Assembly: GCA_030824585.1 (NCBI GenBank)
Contig: JAVBXM010000245.1
Span: 1-58,742, forward strand
DNA length: 58,742 nucleotides
Direction of reading: 5' to 3'
Source of the DNA: Phaeospirillum sp.
GTDB lineage: Bacteria; Pseudomonadota; Alphaproteobacteria; Rhodospirillales; Magnetospirillaceae
The translations under genes were made by a program, and so were the position numbers. Of the stretch, positions 15,596 through 25,982 are shown in pieces. A model generated the notes under the pieces. That model was not told the DNA's origin. It ran no database searches and saw nothing but the letters and a program-made list of their open reading frames with translations. Every line of letters starts with the position of its first letter. Position 1 is the first letter of the stretch.

Positions 15596-16405
15596 TCAGC
15601 AGCTGAACAGCACCGGAATGCTGGCATGGGCGAGGATGTGGCGGGTGCCGGCGCCGGCCTTGCCGGTGAACGACAGGGTCTTGCCCACATGGCCGCCGAT
15701 GACCAGAAGGTCGGCGTCGATGTCGTAGGCGCGCGACAGCAGAGAATCCATGACCCCCAGGCCCTCGGTGTTGACCCGCTCGCCGGTGACCGGCAGGCCG
15801 TGGACGCGCAGGTGATCGATGATGTCCACCCGGGGGGTGGTGGTGTCCATGGGCGAGAAGCCGCGCACCGAGGCGACCAGCACCTGCTCGGCACCGTCGA
15901 TCAGCGGCAGGCAGTCGTGCAGGGCGCGGGCCGCCTGCTTGCCCGAACGCCAGCCGATCACCACATGCTTGCCCAGCGGGCGGGCGGTGTATTCGATCGG
16001 AACCACCAGGATGGGGCGGCCGGAATTGAGGATGATCTGCTCGACCATGGTCTCCGGCACATTTTTGCCATAGGCGGCAGGCTGGGAGACGATCACCAGA
16101 TCGACGTAATGGCTGCAGAACACCGCCTCGCTCAGCAGGTCGGTGTCGGCGCCGTGAACGATCTGCCACCAGCGGGTCTCGAGGCCGGCGGTGGCGGTCT
16201 CGAACGCCTTGCGGGCGGCATCGGCCTGGGCCAGCAGGGTATTGCTGGGCTGGCGCGCGACCATGGCGGTGGGGCTGATTTCCTTGCGGGCGAACAGGCC
16301 GGTCAGCCGGGCGCCAAAGCGCTTGGCCTGGGCCGCCGCCAGGGCGAGAGTGCCGCTATCGACGTTGTCGCCGTCCAAATGGACGAGAATGTCCTTGATG
16401 TTCAT
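15596..16405 (-). CDS. Universal stress protein, two Usp domains
   Basis: The 269-residue protein contains two Usp-like halves. The first starts IKDILVHLDGDNVDSGTLALAAAQAKRFGARLTGL; the second starts at HVVIGWRSGKQAARALHDCLPLI. The second half ends with DADLLVIGGHVGKTLSF and ILAHASIPVLFSC, the usual Usp C-terminal strand. The nucleotide-binding loop (G-x2-G-x9-G-S/T in ATP-binding members) is only partly kept here, so ATP binding is doubtful. ATG at 16405 is preferred to an upstream GTG because homology starts with MNIKDILV. Roles in this family include starvation and hypoxia survival. Confidence 0.88.
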   Translation of the reverse strand: MNIKDILVHLDGDNVDSGTLALAAAQAKRFGARLTGLFARKEISPTAMVARQPSNTLLAQADAARKAFETATAGLETRWWQIVHGADTDLLSEAVFCSHYVDLVIVSQPAAYGKNVPETMVEQIILNSGRPILVVPIEYTARPLGKHVVIGWRSGKQAARALHDCLPLIDGAEQVLVASVRGFSPMDTTTPRVDIIDHLRVHGLPVTGERVNTEGLGVMDSLLSRAYDIDADLLVIGGHVGKTLSFTGKAGAGTRHILAHASIPVLFSC

Positions 16406-16484
16406 TGCCCCCACCCTGTTTGTCCGGTCCGTTGATGTTGCCGGTCAGGATAGTTCACCCCCAGCCGGGGCGCGCGTCAAGCGA

Positions 16485-16515
16485 AATTGCGCAAATCGGT
16501 ATTGGAATGCGCAAT
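16485..16515. promoter_or_regulatory. Two TGCGCA palindromes about two helical turns apart
   Basis: TTGCGCAA is a perfect palindrome at 16487-16494. AATGCGCAAT lies at 16506-16515. The centres (16490.5 and 16510.5) are 20 bases apart, on nearly the same face of the helix. They lie about 85-105 bases upstream of the Usp start, in the gap to rluA. This looks like a tandem operator for an activator or repressor of the Usp gene. Confidence 0.45.
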
Positions 16516-16528
16516 AACAACCCTCAAC

Positions 16529-17248
16529 TCACGCCCTGTCGGCCATGGCGCGGACCACCCCGTCCGGACCTTGGCAGCCGCATCCTTCCAAGGCCGCCAG
16601 CATGTGTTCGGGCACCGGAGCCTCGGCGCGGATGGGCGGCTTGCCGGCGGTGAGCGGCAGGACGATGCTCCGCGAATGCAGCATCAGCCGGTCGCCCGCC
16701 AGGGTGCCGGTGCCGCGCCCATAGATGGCGTCGCCCACCAGGGGATGGCCGATGGCGGCGCAATGGGCGCGTATCTGATGGGTGCGGCCGGTGAGCGGCC
16801 GGCATTCCAGCCAGGACAGCCGCCCGTCGCTGCCCAGCAGCCGCCATTGGGTGAGCGAGGCCAGTCCGGTACGGTCCGCCTCCATGCGCCAGCCGAATTT
16901 CTTTTCCCGCTTCTTCAGGGCGTAGTCGATGACACCTTGGTCCTCGCGCGGCTTGCCCACCACCACCGCCCAATAGGTCTTGTCGGCGAGCCCCTTGGCG
17001 AACAGCTCGCCCAGCGCCGCCAGGGCCTTGCCGGTGCGGCCCAGCACCAGACAGCCCGAGGTCTCGCGGTCCAGGCGGTGGGCCAGTTCCGGCCGCCGGT
17101 TCAGGCCGTAGCGCAGGGCATCGAGATAGAGCATCAGATGCTCGCCGCCCTTCGGCCCGGCGTGCACGGCCAGCCCAGCGGGCTTGTCGATGATCAGCAC
17201 GGCCGGGTCGCGGTACAGGACGCGGCCTTGCAGCTCCTCAGGGGTCAT
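16529..17248 (-). CDS. RluA-family RNA pseudouridine synthase
   Basis: The 239-residue protein has the RluA catalytic motif HRLDRETSG with the active Asp at residue 60. It also has the family motifs VLIIDKPAGLAVHAG and PLTGRTHQIRAHCAAIGHPLVGD. It isomerises specific uridines in rRNA or tRNA; which sites cannot be told from sequence, and no N-terminal S4 domain is present. The C-terminus (ALEGCGCQGPDG) has two unusual cysteines. It is a single gene, transcribed away from the efflux operon end. Confidence 0.92.
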   Translation of the reverse strand: MTPEELQGRVLYRDPAVLIIDKPAGLAVHAGPKGGEHLMLYLDALRYGLNRRPELAHRLDRETSGCLVLGRTGKALAALGELFAKGLADKTYWAVVVGKPREDQGVIDYALKKREKKFGWRMEADRTGLASLTQWRLLGSDGRLSWLECRPLTGRTHQIRAHCAAIGHPLVGDAIYGRGTGTLAGDRLMLHSRSIVLPLTAGKPPIRAEAPVPEHMLAALEGCGCQGPDGVVRAMADRA

Positions 17249-17347
17249 GGGTCGGAACTTTCACCGGCAAAGCGGACTGGGGCGACCGGACCAGTATCCA
17301 CACCGGGCCGGCCACGGTCGAGCCCGGATGCCCCGTCCCGGGGGGAG

Positions 17348-17383
17348 CCGGCCCCTCCGGAACATGGAATTCCGGGGGGCCGG
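17348..17383 (-). terminator. GC-rich hairpin after the efflux operon
   Basis: CCGGCCCC-T-CCGGAA (17348-17362) pairs with TTCCGG-GGGGCCGG (17370-17383) with one bulged base. It lies 13 bases after the RND stop on the minus strand. No T-run follows, so termination may need Rho or the hairpin may protect the transcript end. Confidence 0.5.
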
Positions 17384-17395
17384 GAGACCACGGTG

Positions 17396-20300
17396 CTACT
17401 CGGCCGGGACCGGAAGCTCCTCGACGTCCGGCTTGGCGCGGCGCTCGGCGGCGACGAAGGTATAGATCACCGGCAGCACGAACAGGGTGAAGGCCGTGCC
17501 GATGGTCATGCCGGCGACGATCACCACGGCGATGGAGAAGCGCGATGCCGCTCCCGCTCCATGGGCGAACAGCAACGGGATCAGGCCGGCGACCATGGCC
17601 GCCGTGGTCATCAGGATGGGCCGCAGGCGCAGGCCGGCCGCCACCATCACCGCCTGGGCCCGGTTGAGGCCTTCCGCCTCCTGGCGCTCGCGCGCCACCT
17701 CGCAGATCAGGATGCCGTGCTTGGTGATCAGGCCGATCAGGGTGACCAGGCCGACCTGGGTGTAGATGTTCATGCTGGCCACGCCCAGGGCCAGCGGGAT
17801 CAGGGCGCCGCAGATGGACAGCGGCACCGAGACCATGATCACCAGCGGATCGCGGAAGCTTTCGAACTGAGCAGACAGCACCAGGAAGATGATGATCAGG
17901 GCGAAGACGAAGGTCATCGCCAGGGCGTTGCCTTCCTGCACGTATTGCCGCGACTGGCCGGCGTAATCCACCGTGGTGCCCTGGGGCAGCAATTCGGTGG
18001 CGATGTTGCGCAGCAGTTCCAGCGCCTGGCCCAGGGTCACGCCGGGCATGGGAAAGGCCTGGATGGTCACCGAGTTCAACTGGTTGAACTGGTTGAGCGA
18101 CACCGGACGCACCGAGGCCCCCAGGCTGACCAGCGACGACAGCGGCACCGCCGCGCCTGACGACGAGCGCACGTGGTAGCGGCCCAACTGGGCGGGGTCC
18201 AGGCGGAACTCGCGCGGGACCTGGGGGATCACCTGATAGGAACGGCCCTGCAGGTTGACCAGATTGACGTAATTGCCGCCGGTCATGGTGCCCAGCGCAT
18301 CGCCGATCTGCTGCATGGAGATGCCGTAGGCCGCCGCCTTGTCGCGGTCGATGACCACCTGGGTCTGGGGACTTTCAATCTTCAGGTCGGCGTCGATGAA
18401 GGCGAACATGCCCGACGCTTGCGCCCGCTTCATCAGCTCGCCCTGAATTTCGTTGAGCTGCTGGTAATCGGCGATGGAGGACAGCACGAACTGCACCGGC
18501 AGGCCGTCGACGCCGGGCAGCGGCGGCGGCGGGAACACCGAGGCCTTGACCCCCGACACCTCGTTCAGCGCCTGCTGGACGGCGGCGGTCAGCGTCTTGG
18601 CCGAGCGCGAGCGGTCTTCCCACGGGGTGAGCACCGCGCCGCCGAAGCCCTGGCTGATGGCCCCCATGCCGTTGATCAGGAAGGTCTCGTTGGTCTCGGG
18701 AAACGCCTTCAGCTTGGCGGCGATCTGGTGCGAGAAGGCTTCCATGAAGTCGGTATTGGCCGAGGCCGGGCCGTTATAGGCGGTGAATACCACGCCCTGG
18801 TCCTCTTCCGGCGCCAGCTCGGTGGGCACCGCCAGGAACAGGAAGGGCAACGAGCCCAGGACGATCATGGCGAAGATCAGGGTGGTGGGACGGTCGGCCA
18901 GCGAGGCGCCCAGCCATGCCTCGTACTTGGCGCGCACCCGGTCGAAGGTCCGGTCGATCAGGGCGGTCAGCCCCTTCTTGTCGTCCTCGTGCCGCAGGAT
19001 CTTCGAACACATCATGGGCGACAGGGTGAGCGCGATGACGCCCGACACCACCACCGACCCGGCCAGGGTCAGGGCGAATTCCTTGAACAGCGAACCGGTC
19101 AGCCCGCCCATGAAGGCGATGGGGGCGTAAACGGCGGCCAGGGTGATGGTCATGGAGATGACCGGCCCGCTGATCTCGCGCGTGCCCACCAGGGCGGCGC
19201 GGAACGGCGGCAGCCCCTCCTCGATATGGCGGTGGACGTTCTCCACCACCACGATGGCGTCGTCCACCACCAGTCCGATGGCCAAGACCATGGCCAGCAG
19301 GGTCAGCAGGTTGATGGAAAACCCAAGGCTGAGCAGCAGCACCGCCACGCCGATCAAGGACAGCGGCACGGTGACCACCGGGATCACCACCGAACGCACC
19401 GAGCCCATGAAGAAGAAGATCACCACCATGACGATGATGGCGGCTTCCGCGATGGTCTTGGCCACCTCGGTGATGGCGGCGTCGATGAACAGGGTGGAAT
19501 CATAGGCGATCTTGGCGGTCAGGCCGGGCGGCAACTGGGCCTGCAGGGCCGGCAGGGCCTCTTCGCGCACCTGGCGGATCACCGACAGCGGGTTGGCTTC
19601 CGGCGTGGTGTAGATGCCGACGAAGATGGCCCGCTCGTTGCCGGCGAACACGCTCATATCGTCGTTTTCCGGCCCCAGGTCCACATTGGCCACGTCGCCC
19701 AGGCGCACCAGCCGCGAGCCGTCGTGCTTGACCACCAATTGGCGGAACTCGTCGACGCTTTTCAGGTCGGTGGAGGCCTGGGTGTTGACCACGTCGTAGG
19801 CGCCCTTGGTGGAGCCCGAGGCCGAGGTGAAGTTGTTGCTGGTGAGAGCATTCTTCAGGTCGTCGGGCCCCATGCCGTGCTGGGCCAGCTTTTCCGGGTC
19901 CAGCCAGACGCGCATGGAGAACTTCTGGCCGCCGTAGAGCTCGGGATTGGCCACGCCGGGCACGGCGGCCAGCTTGGGCTGCACCACCCGCATGACGTAA
20001 TCGGTGATCTGCTGCTGGGAGAGCCGGTCCGACGAGAAGGCGAGATAAGCCGAGGCGAAGCTTTGCCCCGTCTCCTTCTTGATAATGGAATCGTTGATAC
20101 CCTTGGGCAGCAGGCTCTTGACCTCGGCCACCTTGCTCATCACCCCGGTCATGGCGGTTTCCGGGTCATCGTTGAGGCGGATGAACGCCTTGATCTCCGA
20201 CAATCCCTGGATGGAGCGCGACGTCAGGTAGTTGATGCCCTCGGCCGTCGCCACCGCCTTTTGGATCGGCTGGGTGACGAAGCCCTGGATCATGTCGGCA

Positions 20301-20458
20301 TCGGCGCCGGGGAACGTGGTGGTGATGGTGATGACCGTGTTGGTCATCTCGGGATACTGGCGCACCGGCAGGCTCATCAGGGCACGCAGGCCGATGAACA
20401 GGATCAGCAGGCTGACCACGGCGGCCAGGACCGGCCGCTTGATGAAGATGTCGAACAT
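17396..20458 (-). CDS. RND efflux transporter, HAE1 family (first system)
   Basis: The 1,020-residue inner-membrane pump exchanges protons for drugs or other hydrophobic compounds. It has twelve predicted membrane helices with two large periplasmic loops. The start is MFDIFIKRPVLAAVVSLLIL. Proton relay residues are visible: the double Asp in GLVVDDAIVVVENV (helix 4) and the Lys in GLITKHGILICE (helix 10). PVRQYPEMTNTVITITTTFPGAD is the usual first periplasmic strand. ATG at 20458 shares one base with the TGA of the adaptor gene; a GTG one codon earlier is less likely. No outer-membrane factor gene follows, so a TolC-type channel must come from elsewhere. Confidence 0.94.
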   Translation of the reverse strand: MFDIFIKRPVLAAVVSLLILFIGLRALMSLPVRQYPEMTNTVITITTTFPGADADMIQGFVTQPIQKAVATAEGINYLTSRSIQGLSEIKAFIRLNDDPETAMTGVMSKVAEVKSLLPKGINDSIIKKETGQSFASAYLAFSSDRLSQQQITDYVMRVVQPKLAAVPGVANPELYGGQKFSMRVWLDPEKLAQHGMGPDDLKNALTSNNFTSASGSTKGAYDVVNTQASTDLKSVDEFRQLVVKHDGSRLVRLGDVANVDLGPENDDMSVFAGNERAIFVGIYTTPEANPLSVIRQVREEALPALQAQLPPGLTAKIAYDSTLFIDAAITEVAKTIAEAAIIVMVVIFFFMGSVRSVVIPVVTVPLSLIGVAVLLLSLGFSINLLTLLAMVLAIGLVVDDAIVVVENVHRHIEEGLPPFRAALVGTREISGPVISMTITLAAVYAPIAFMGGLTGSLFKEFALTLAGSVVVSGVIALTLSPMMCSKILRHEDDKKGLTALIDRTFDRVRAKYEAWLGASLADRPTTLIFAMIVLGSLPFLFLAVPTELAPEEDQGVVFTAYNGPASANTDFMEAFSHQIAAKLKAFPETNETFLINGMGAISQGFGGAVLTPWEDRSRSAKTLTAAVQQALNEVSGVKASVFPPPPLPGVDGLPVQFVLSSIADYQQLNEIQGELMKRAQASGMFAFIDADLKIESPQTQVVIDRDKAAAYGISMQQIGDALGTMTGGNYVNLVNLQGRSYQVIPQVPREFRLDPAQLGRYHVRSSSGAAVPLSSLVSLGASVRPVSLNQFNQLNSVTIQAFPMPGVTLGQALELLRNIATELLPQGTTVDYAGQSRQYVQEGNALAMTFVFALIIIFLVLSAQFESFRDPLVIMVSVPLSICGALIPLALGVASMNIYTQVGLVTLIGLITKHGILICEVARERQEAEGLNRAQAVMVAAGLRLRPILMTTAAMVAGLIPLLFAHGAGAASRFSIAVVIVAGMTIGTAFTLFVLPVIYTFVAAERRAKPDVEELPVPAE

Positions 20459-21582
20459 CACCGCACCGCCCCGGCGGCCGCCGTCTTCAGGGGATCGCTG
20501 GCCGCCACCTGGACCAGCGAGCCGTGCTCCAGCTTGACCTGGCCCGAGGTCACCACCACGTCGCCGGCGGTGATGCCCGACTTGATGACCACCATGCCGT
20601 CCTTGCGGTCACCCACGCTCACCACGGCGCGCTCGGCCTTGGAGATCGTCTTGCCGTCGGCGGCGGGCTCGTCCTTGACCACGAATACCGCGTCGCCGTG
20701 CAGGTTGTAGGCCACCGCCGAGGCGGGCACCGTCACCACCGGGGCGCCGGACGGACGCTCGATCTCGATGCGGGCGAACATGCCGGGGCGCAGGCGCCCC
20801 TCGGCGTTGGAGAAGCTGGCCCGCACCGAGACCATGCCGGTCTTGGCATCCACCAGCGGCTCGATGGCCGCCACCGAGCCCTCGAACACCACCTCCGGCC
20901 AGGCATCGGTGGTCATGCGCACCGATTGGCCGACACCCACCAGGGCCAGATCCTTCTGCGACACGGTGAAGTCGCACAGCATCAGCGACAGGTCCTGCAT
21001 GTTGACCACCATCTGGCCCGGCTGGACGTACTGGCCCAAATCGACCTTGCGCACGCCAAGACGCCCGTCGAAGGGCGCCGTGATGGTCTTCTTGGCGATC
21101 TGGGCCTGCAGGCCGGCCACCTTGGCCTGCTTGACCTTCAGTTCGGCGTCGGTCTTTTCCAGGGCGGCGACGCTGACCGTATCGGAGCGCACCAGCTTGA
21201 CGTTGCGGTCGTGGTTGGTCCTGGCCAGGGCCAGTTCGGCCTGGGCGCTGCGCAGGTCGCCCATCTCCACGTCGGTGTCGAGCTGGACCAGCACGTTGCC
21301 CTTCTTCACCTCCTGGCCGGATTCGAAGGCGATGGACTTGACCAGCCCGGCCATGGAGCCGGAAATGTCGACACCGTTGACCGCCTGCAGCGTGCCCACC
21401 GCCGGCACCACGGTGCGCCAGTCGGTCAGCGCCGCCTTGGCGGTGGTCACCGACACCACCGGCTTGGGCATGGTGGCGAAGAACTGCTTGATCATGTGGT
21501 TCTTGAAGGCGACGAAGCCGAACACCCCGCCGAACACGATGGCGCTGCCCGCCAGCATGATGATCATCCGTTTGGCTTTCAT
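20458..21582 (-). CDS. RND membrane fusion (adaptor) protein, first system
   Basis: The 374-residue periplasmic adaptor links the pump to an outer-membrane channel. An N-terminal helix (MIIMLAGSAIVFGGVFGFVAF) anchors it. A split lipoyl domain follows (DISGSMAGLVKSIAFESGQEVKKGNVLVQLD, and later TITAPFDGRLGVRKVDLGQYVQPGQ, both continuing). Between these is a helical hairpin (about residues 105-165), then the beta-barrel and membrane-proximal domains. TKTGMVSV-like sequence (DAKTGMVSVRASF) is conserved. It overlaps the pump start and follows the tetR gene by 13 bases. Confidence 0.92.
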   Translation of the reverse strand: MKAKRMIIMLAGSAIVFGGVFGFVAFKNHMIKQFFATMPKPVVSVTTAKAALTDWRTVVPAVGTLQAVNGVDISGSMAGLVKSIAFESGQEVKKGNVLVQLDTDVEMGDLRSAQAELALARTNHDRNVKLVRSDTVSVAALEKTDAELKVKQAKVAGLQAQIAKKTITAPFDGRLGVRKVDLGQYVQPGQMVVNMQDLSLMLCDFTVSQKDLALVGVGQSVRMTTDAWPEVVFEGSVAAIEPLVDAKTGMVSVRASFSNAEGRLRPGMFARIEIERPSGAPVVTVPASAVAYNLHGDAVFVVKDEPAADGKTISKAERAVVSVGDRKDGMVVIKSGITAGDVVVTSGQVKLEHGSLVQVAASDPLKTAAAGAVR

Positions 21583-21595
21583 GGCGTAGGCTCCG

Positions 21596-22123
21596 TTACT
21601 TCAAAAGGTCGAGGGCATGCCGCTTGAGGCGCTCGGCCCCCTCGGCATCGCTGAGGTTGATCCCCATCAGGCGCTGGAAATAGACGCCGTCCATGGCGGT
21701 GCAGATCAGCCCGGCCCGTTCCAGGTCGGGGCTGTCGCTCTTGATGCGCTCCATCCAGCGGTCGTACATGGACTGGATGGGGGCGACCAGATCGGGATTG
21801 ACGGTGACGGCGGCCAGCAAGGCGCCTCCCACCGGATCGAAGGCCGGGCCGTTGGGGTCGAAGCAGGCGTGCACCAGGGTCCTGGCCCAGCGATAGGGCC
21901 CTTCCGCCTGATGCTGGTAGTGCTCGCGGTTGAGCTGGTCGCATTGTTCGATCAGCCGCTGGACCATGCCGCGGATCAGGTCGTCCTTGCTCTTGAAATG
22001 ATAGAGCACCCCGCCCTTGCTGACCCCCGCCACCTTGGCGGCGGCGTCCAGGGTGAGTTTGGTCACGCCCTGGTCGCGAACGATGGTCATGGCGGAATCG
22101 ATGATGCGCTCGCGCGTGCTCAT
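21596..22123 (-). CDS. TetR-family regulator of the first RND operon
   Basis: The 175-residue protein has an N-terminal TetR DNA-binding domain: RERIIDSAMTIVRDQGVTKLTLDAAAKVAG, then VSKGGVLYHFKSKDDLIRGM. The all-helical rest would bind a drug-like ligand. It is first in the operon with the adaptor and pump genes, so it probably represses its own promoter and de-represses efflux when ligand is present. An inverted repeat fitting a TetR operator lies 20 bases upstream of the start. Confidence 0.92.
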   Translation of the reverse strand: MSTRERIIDSAMTIVRDQGVTKLTLDAAAKVAGVSKGGVLYHFKSKDDLIRGMVQRLIEQCDQLNREHYQHQAEGPYRWARTLVHACFDPNGPAFDPVGGALLAAVTVNPDLVAPIQSMYDRWMERIKSDSPDLERAGLICTAMDGVYFQRLMGINLSDAEGAERLKRHALDLLK

Positions 22124-22142
22124 GCCGTGCAGGCCTTTTTAC

Positions 22143-22162
22143 TGTACCGGCTGGACGGTATA
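22143..22162. promoter_or_regulatory. Probable TetR operator of the first RND operon
   Basis: TGTACCG (22143-22149) and CGGTATA (22156-22162) are inverted arms matching at six of seven positions, with spacer GCTGGA. On the minus strand the element contains a TATACC that could serve as the -10 box, so a bound repressor would block RNA polymerase. The 20-base size is normal for TetR-type operators. Confidence 0.5.
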
Positions 22163-22249
22163 GGAAACTGAACCGACGAGTCCAGTCAGACGGACGCATA
22201 GGAGGATTGCGTCTCCGACTATTCCGTTTGGGAATTATGGAAATGGCGG

Positions 22250-22277
22250 GGTGCGAGGGGAGGAATCCCCTCGCACC
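22250..22277 (-). terminator. Perfect 12-bp hairpin after tex
   Basis: GGTGCGAGGGGA (22250-22261) and TCCCCTCGCACC (22266-22277) pair fully around GGAA. The hairpin starts four bases after the tex stop codon (22282-22284). Downstream on the minus strand is CCGCCATTTCC, with only a short T-run, so it is a moderate terminator. Confidence 0.7.
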
Positions 22278-22281
22278 GGCC

Positions 22282-24648
<2,367 letters not shown>

Positions 24649-24839
24649 GCTCACTCGCGTTCAGTGACGACGGGAAGATGGGGTTTAGCCAAATTTCCAA
24701 CCGCTGTCACGGCTGGAGATGCCCGGCAACCCTTGCGGGCCAAAAGACGGGCCGGGGATATTCTTTAAGGGATTAGGGTGATGGATCATGACGCCGGGAT
24801 GAACAAGTGTGATAAGAAAAAGCAAGTTGTTTCAAGCCT

Positions 24840-24868
24840 TTGACATAGGCCGAGAGCTTTATTATCTC
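24840..24868 (+). promoter_or_regulatory. Candidate sigma-70 promoter of the hemerythrin-like gene
   Basis: A perfect TTGACA at 24840-24845 is followed after 17 bases by TATCTC (24863-24868), which matches half of the -10 consensus. Transcription would start near 24875, about 30 bases before the ATG. The stretch 24655-24906 is richer in A and T than its surroundings and holds no other gene. Confidence 0.5.
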
Positions 24869-24906
24869 TTTAAGGCCGCGACGTGGCGTCTGTGGAGGAG
24901 GCCCCG

Positions 24907-25335
24907 ATGTTCCTGTGGAACATGTCCTTGGAAACCGGCAACGACGAGGTGGACCTCGGCCGCAAGCGCATGCTCGGAGCCATGGCCGACTTCTTCCAGA
25001 GCATGGACGACCCCGGCCTTAACCAGCACATGCTGGCCGCCCGGACCGGGGCCATCTTCAACGCCATGAAGGCGGCCTTCGCCGCTGAGGACGCCTTCCT
25101 CAAGAGCCAGGACGGCGAAGCCTGCGAAAAGCACCGGATGACCCATGCTGCGCTGTCGGCGGCCTTCATCGAGCTGTGCCGCAAGCTGATCCCCAAGATC
25201 AGGACCCATAAGCAGGCACAGCAATGCTGCCTGGAAATCTACCAGATGGTGGACGAAACCCTGTTCCACCACATCACCAAGGAAGTGGCGGTCTATCGCG
25301 GCCTGGAGCGGGTCTCCGTCAAGAAGGCAGGGTAG
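24907..25335 (+). CDS. Hemerythrin-like protein lacking several iron ligands
   Basis: The 142-residue sequence aligns by eye to bacteriohemerythrins, four-helix proteins that bind O2 at a di-iron site. It starts MFLWNMSLETGNDEVD, like the family's W-x-LGI-x2-iD. Of the seven usual ligands, four remain: E61 (in FAAED), H76 and H80 (KHRMTH) and H122 (HHI). The first His is R19, the second is A57, and the final Asp position is V127. Ordinary O2 binding is therefore doubtful; a mononuclear metal, haem or purely structural role is possible. The ATG follows GGAGGAG by six bases, so an upstream GTG frame start is not used. Its last 17 bases overlap the converging PilZ gene. Confidence 0.8.
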   Translation: MFLWNMSLETGNDEVDLGRKRMLGAMADFFQSMDDPGLNQHMLAARTGAIFNAMKAAFAAEDAFLKSQDGEACEKHRMTHAALSAAFIELCRKLIPKIRTHKQAQQCCLEIYQMVDETLFHHITKEVAVYRGLERVSVKKAG

Positions 25336-25837
25336 ACTCGGCTTCCATGTCGGCTTCGATCATGGCCTTGATCCGGGCTTCCATCTCGGCCTCGAGCCTG
25401 GCCTCGGCATCGGCGGCGCCGTCAGGTTCGGCCGGCGGTGCGACCCGCTCCTCGGCCCGAGGGGCGGCCTTCGCCTCGAAGGCCTGCTCGGAAGGCTCGG
25501 GCACCTCCAGACGGAAATGCCCGTTCATCATCCGCCCCACCTCGTCCAGCGACAGGTGCTGATGGAACCGGCAACCGGCCAGCCCGCCGCCGGCCCACAT
25601 CACCGTGGCGGGCATGACCGAATGCTCGTCGGAAATGACGATGTCACGGGGAACGGGCAACAGCGCCGCCATGGCGGCATCGGCTTCGTGGAAACGCAGT
25701 TTGGCGCCGCCGCAGGACACGTCGACCAGAACGACCCGGCTCTCCCGTCCGGCAAGGACGCAGATACACTCCGCGCCGCTGCGCTGCCGGGGAAACTCGC
25801 GCCGATTCTCTTCCTCCGCTTCGCCATTCGCTTCCAA
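25319..25837 (-). CDS. PilZ-domain c-di-GMP receptor A, TTG start
   Basis: The 172-residue protein has both c-di-GMP-binding motifs of PilZ: R-x3-R as REFPR near the N-terminus and D-x-S-x2-G as DVSCGG. The domain ends around GHFRLEV (about residue 113). The C-terminal 55 residues are an Ala/Glu-rich, probably helical tail (DAEARLEAEMEARIKAMIEAD). The start codon is TTG, supported by GGAG eight bases upstream and by the absence of any other Met before the PilZ motif. The ribosome site lies inside a strong RNA hairpin. The gene is a close paralogue of the next PilZ gene (25983-26369) and converges with the hemerythrin-like gene. Confidence 0.9.
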   Translation of the reverse strand: MEANGEAEEENRREFPRQRSGAECICVLAGRESRVVLVDVSCGGAKLRFHEADAAMAALLPVPRDIVISDEHSVMPATVMWAGGGLAGCRFHQHLSLDEVGRMMNGHFRLEVPEPSEQAFEAKAAPRAEERVAPPAEPDGAADAEARLEAEMEARIKAMIEADMEAESTLPS

Positions 25838-25838
25838 G

Positions 25839-25884
25839 GCTTTGCTCCGTAACGCGCCGTTGTCGGTACGTTACGCTACAAAGC
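25839..25884 (-). promoter_or_regulatory. RNA hairpin holding the ribosome site of PilZ A
   Basis: On the minus strand, GCTTTG-TAG-CGTAACG pairs with CGTTACG-GAG-CAAAGC: 13 of 16 positions pair, and the three unpaired face each other as an internal loop. The inner bases hold a further CCG-ACAA-CGG stem. The hairpin ends one base before the TTG start, and the GGAG ribosome site spans the internal loop and the last G of the seven-base arm. It could act as a translational switch or as a DNA operator. The rest of the gap to 25982 shows nothing clear. Confidence 0.6.
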
Positions 25885-25982
25885 AAATATTTAACATTCC
25901 CGAAAGTTGAACCTCCGGTTTCACCTGGCCATAAGGCCAGTCGGCCAAGCTTCATCCGGGAAGCGGGGTTTGGACGGCCCGG

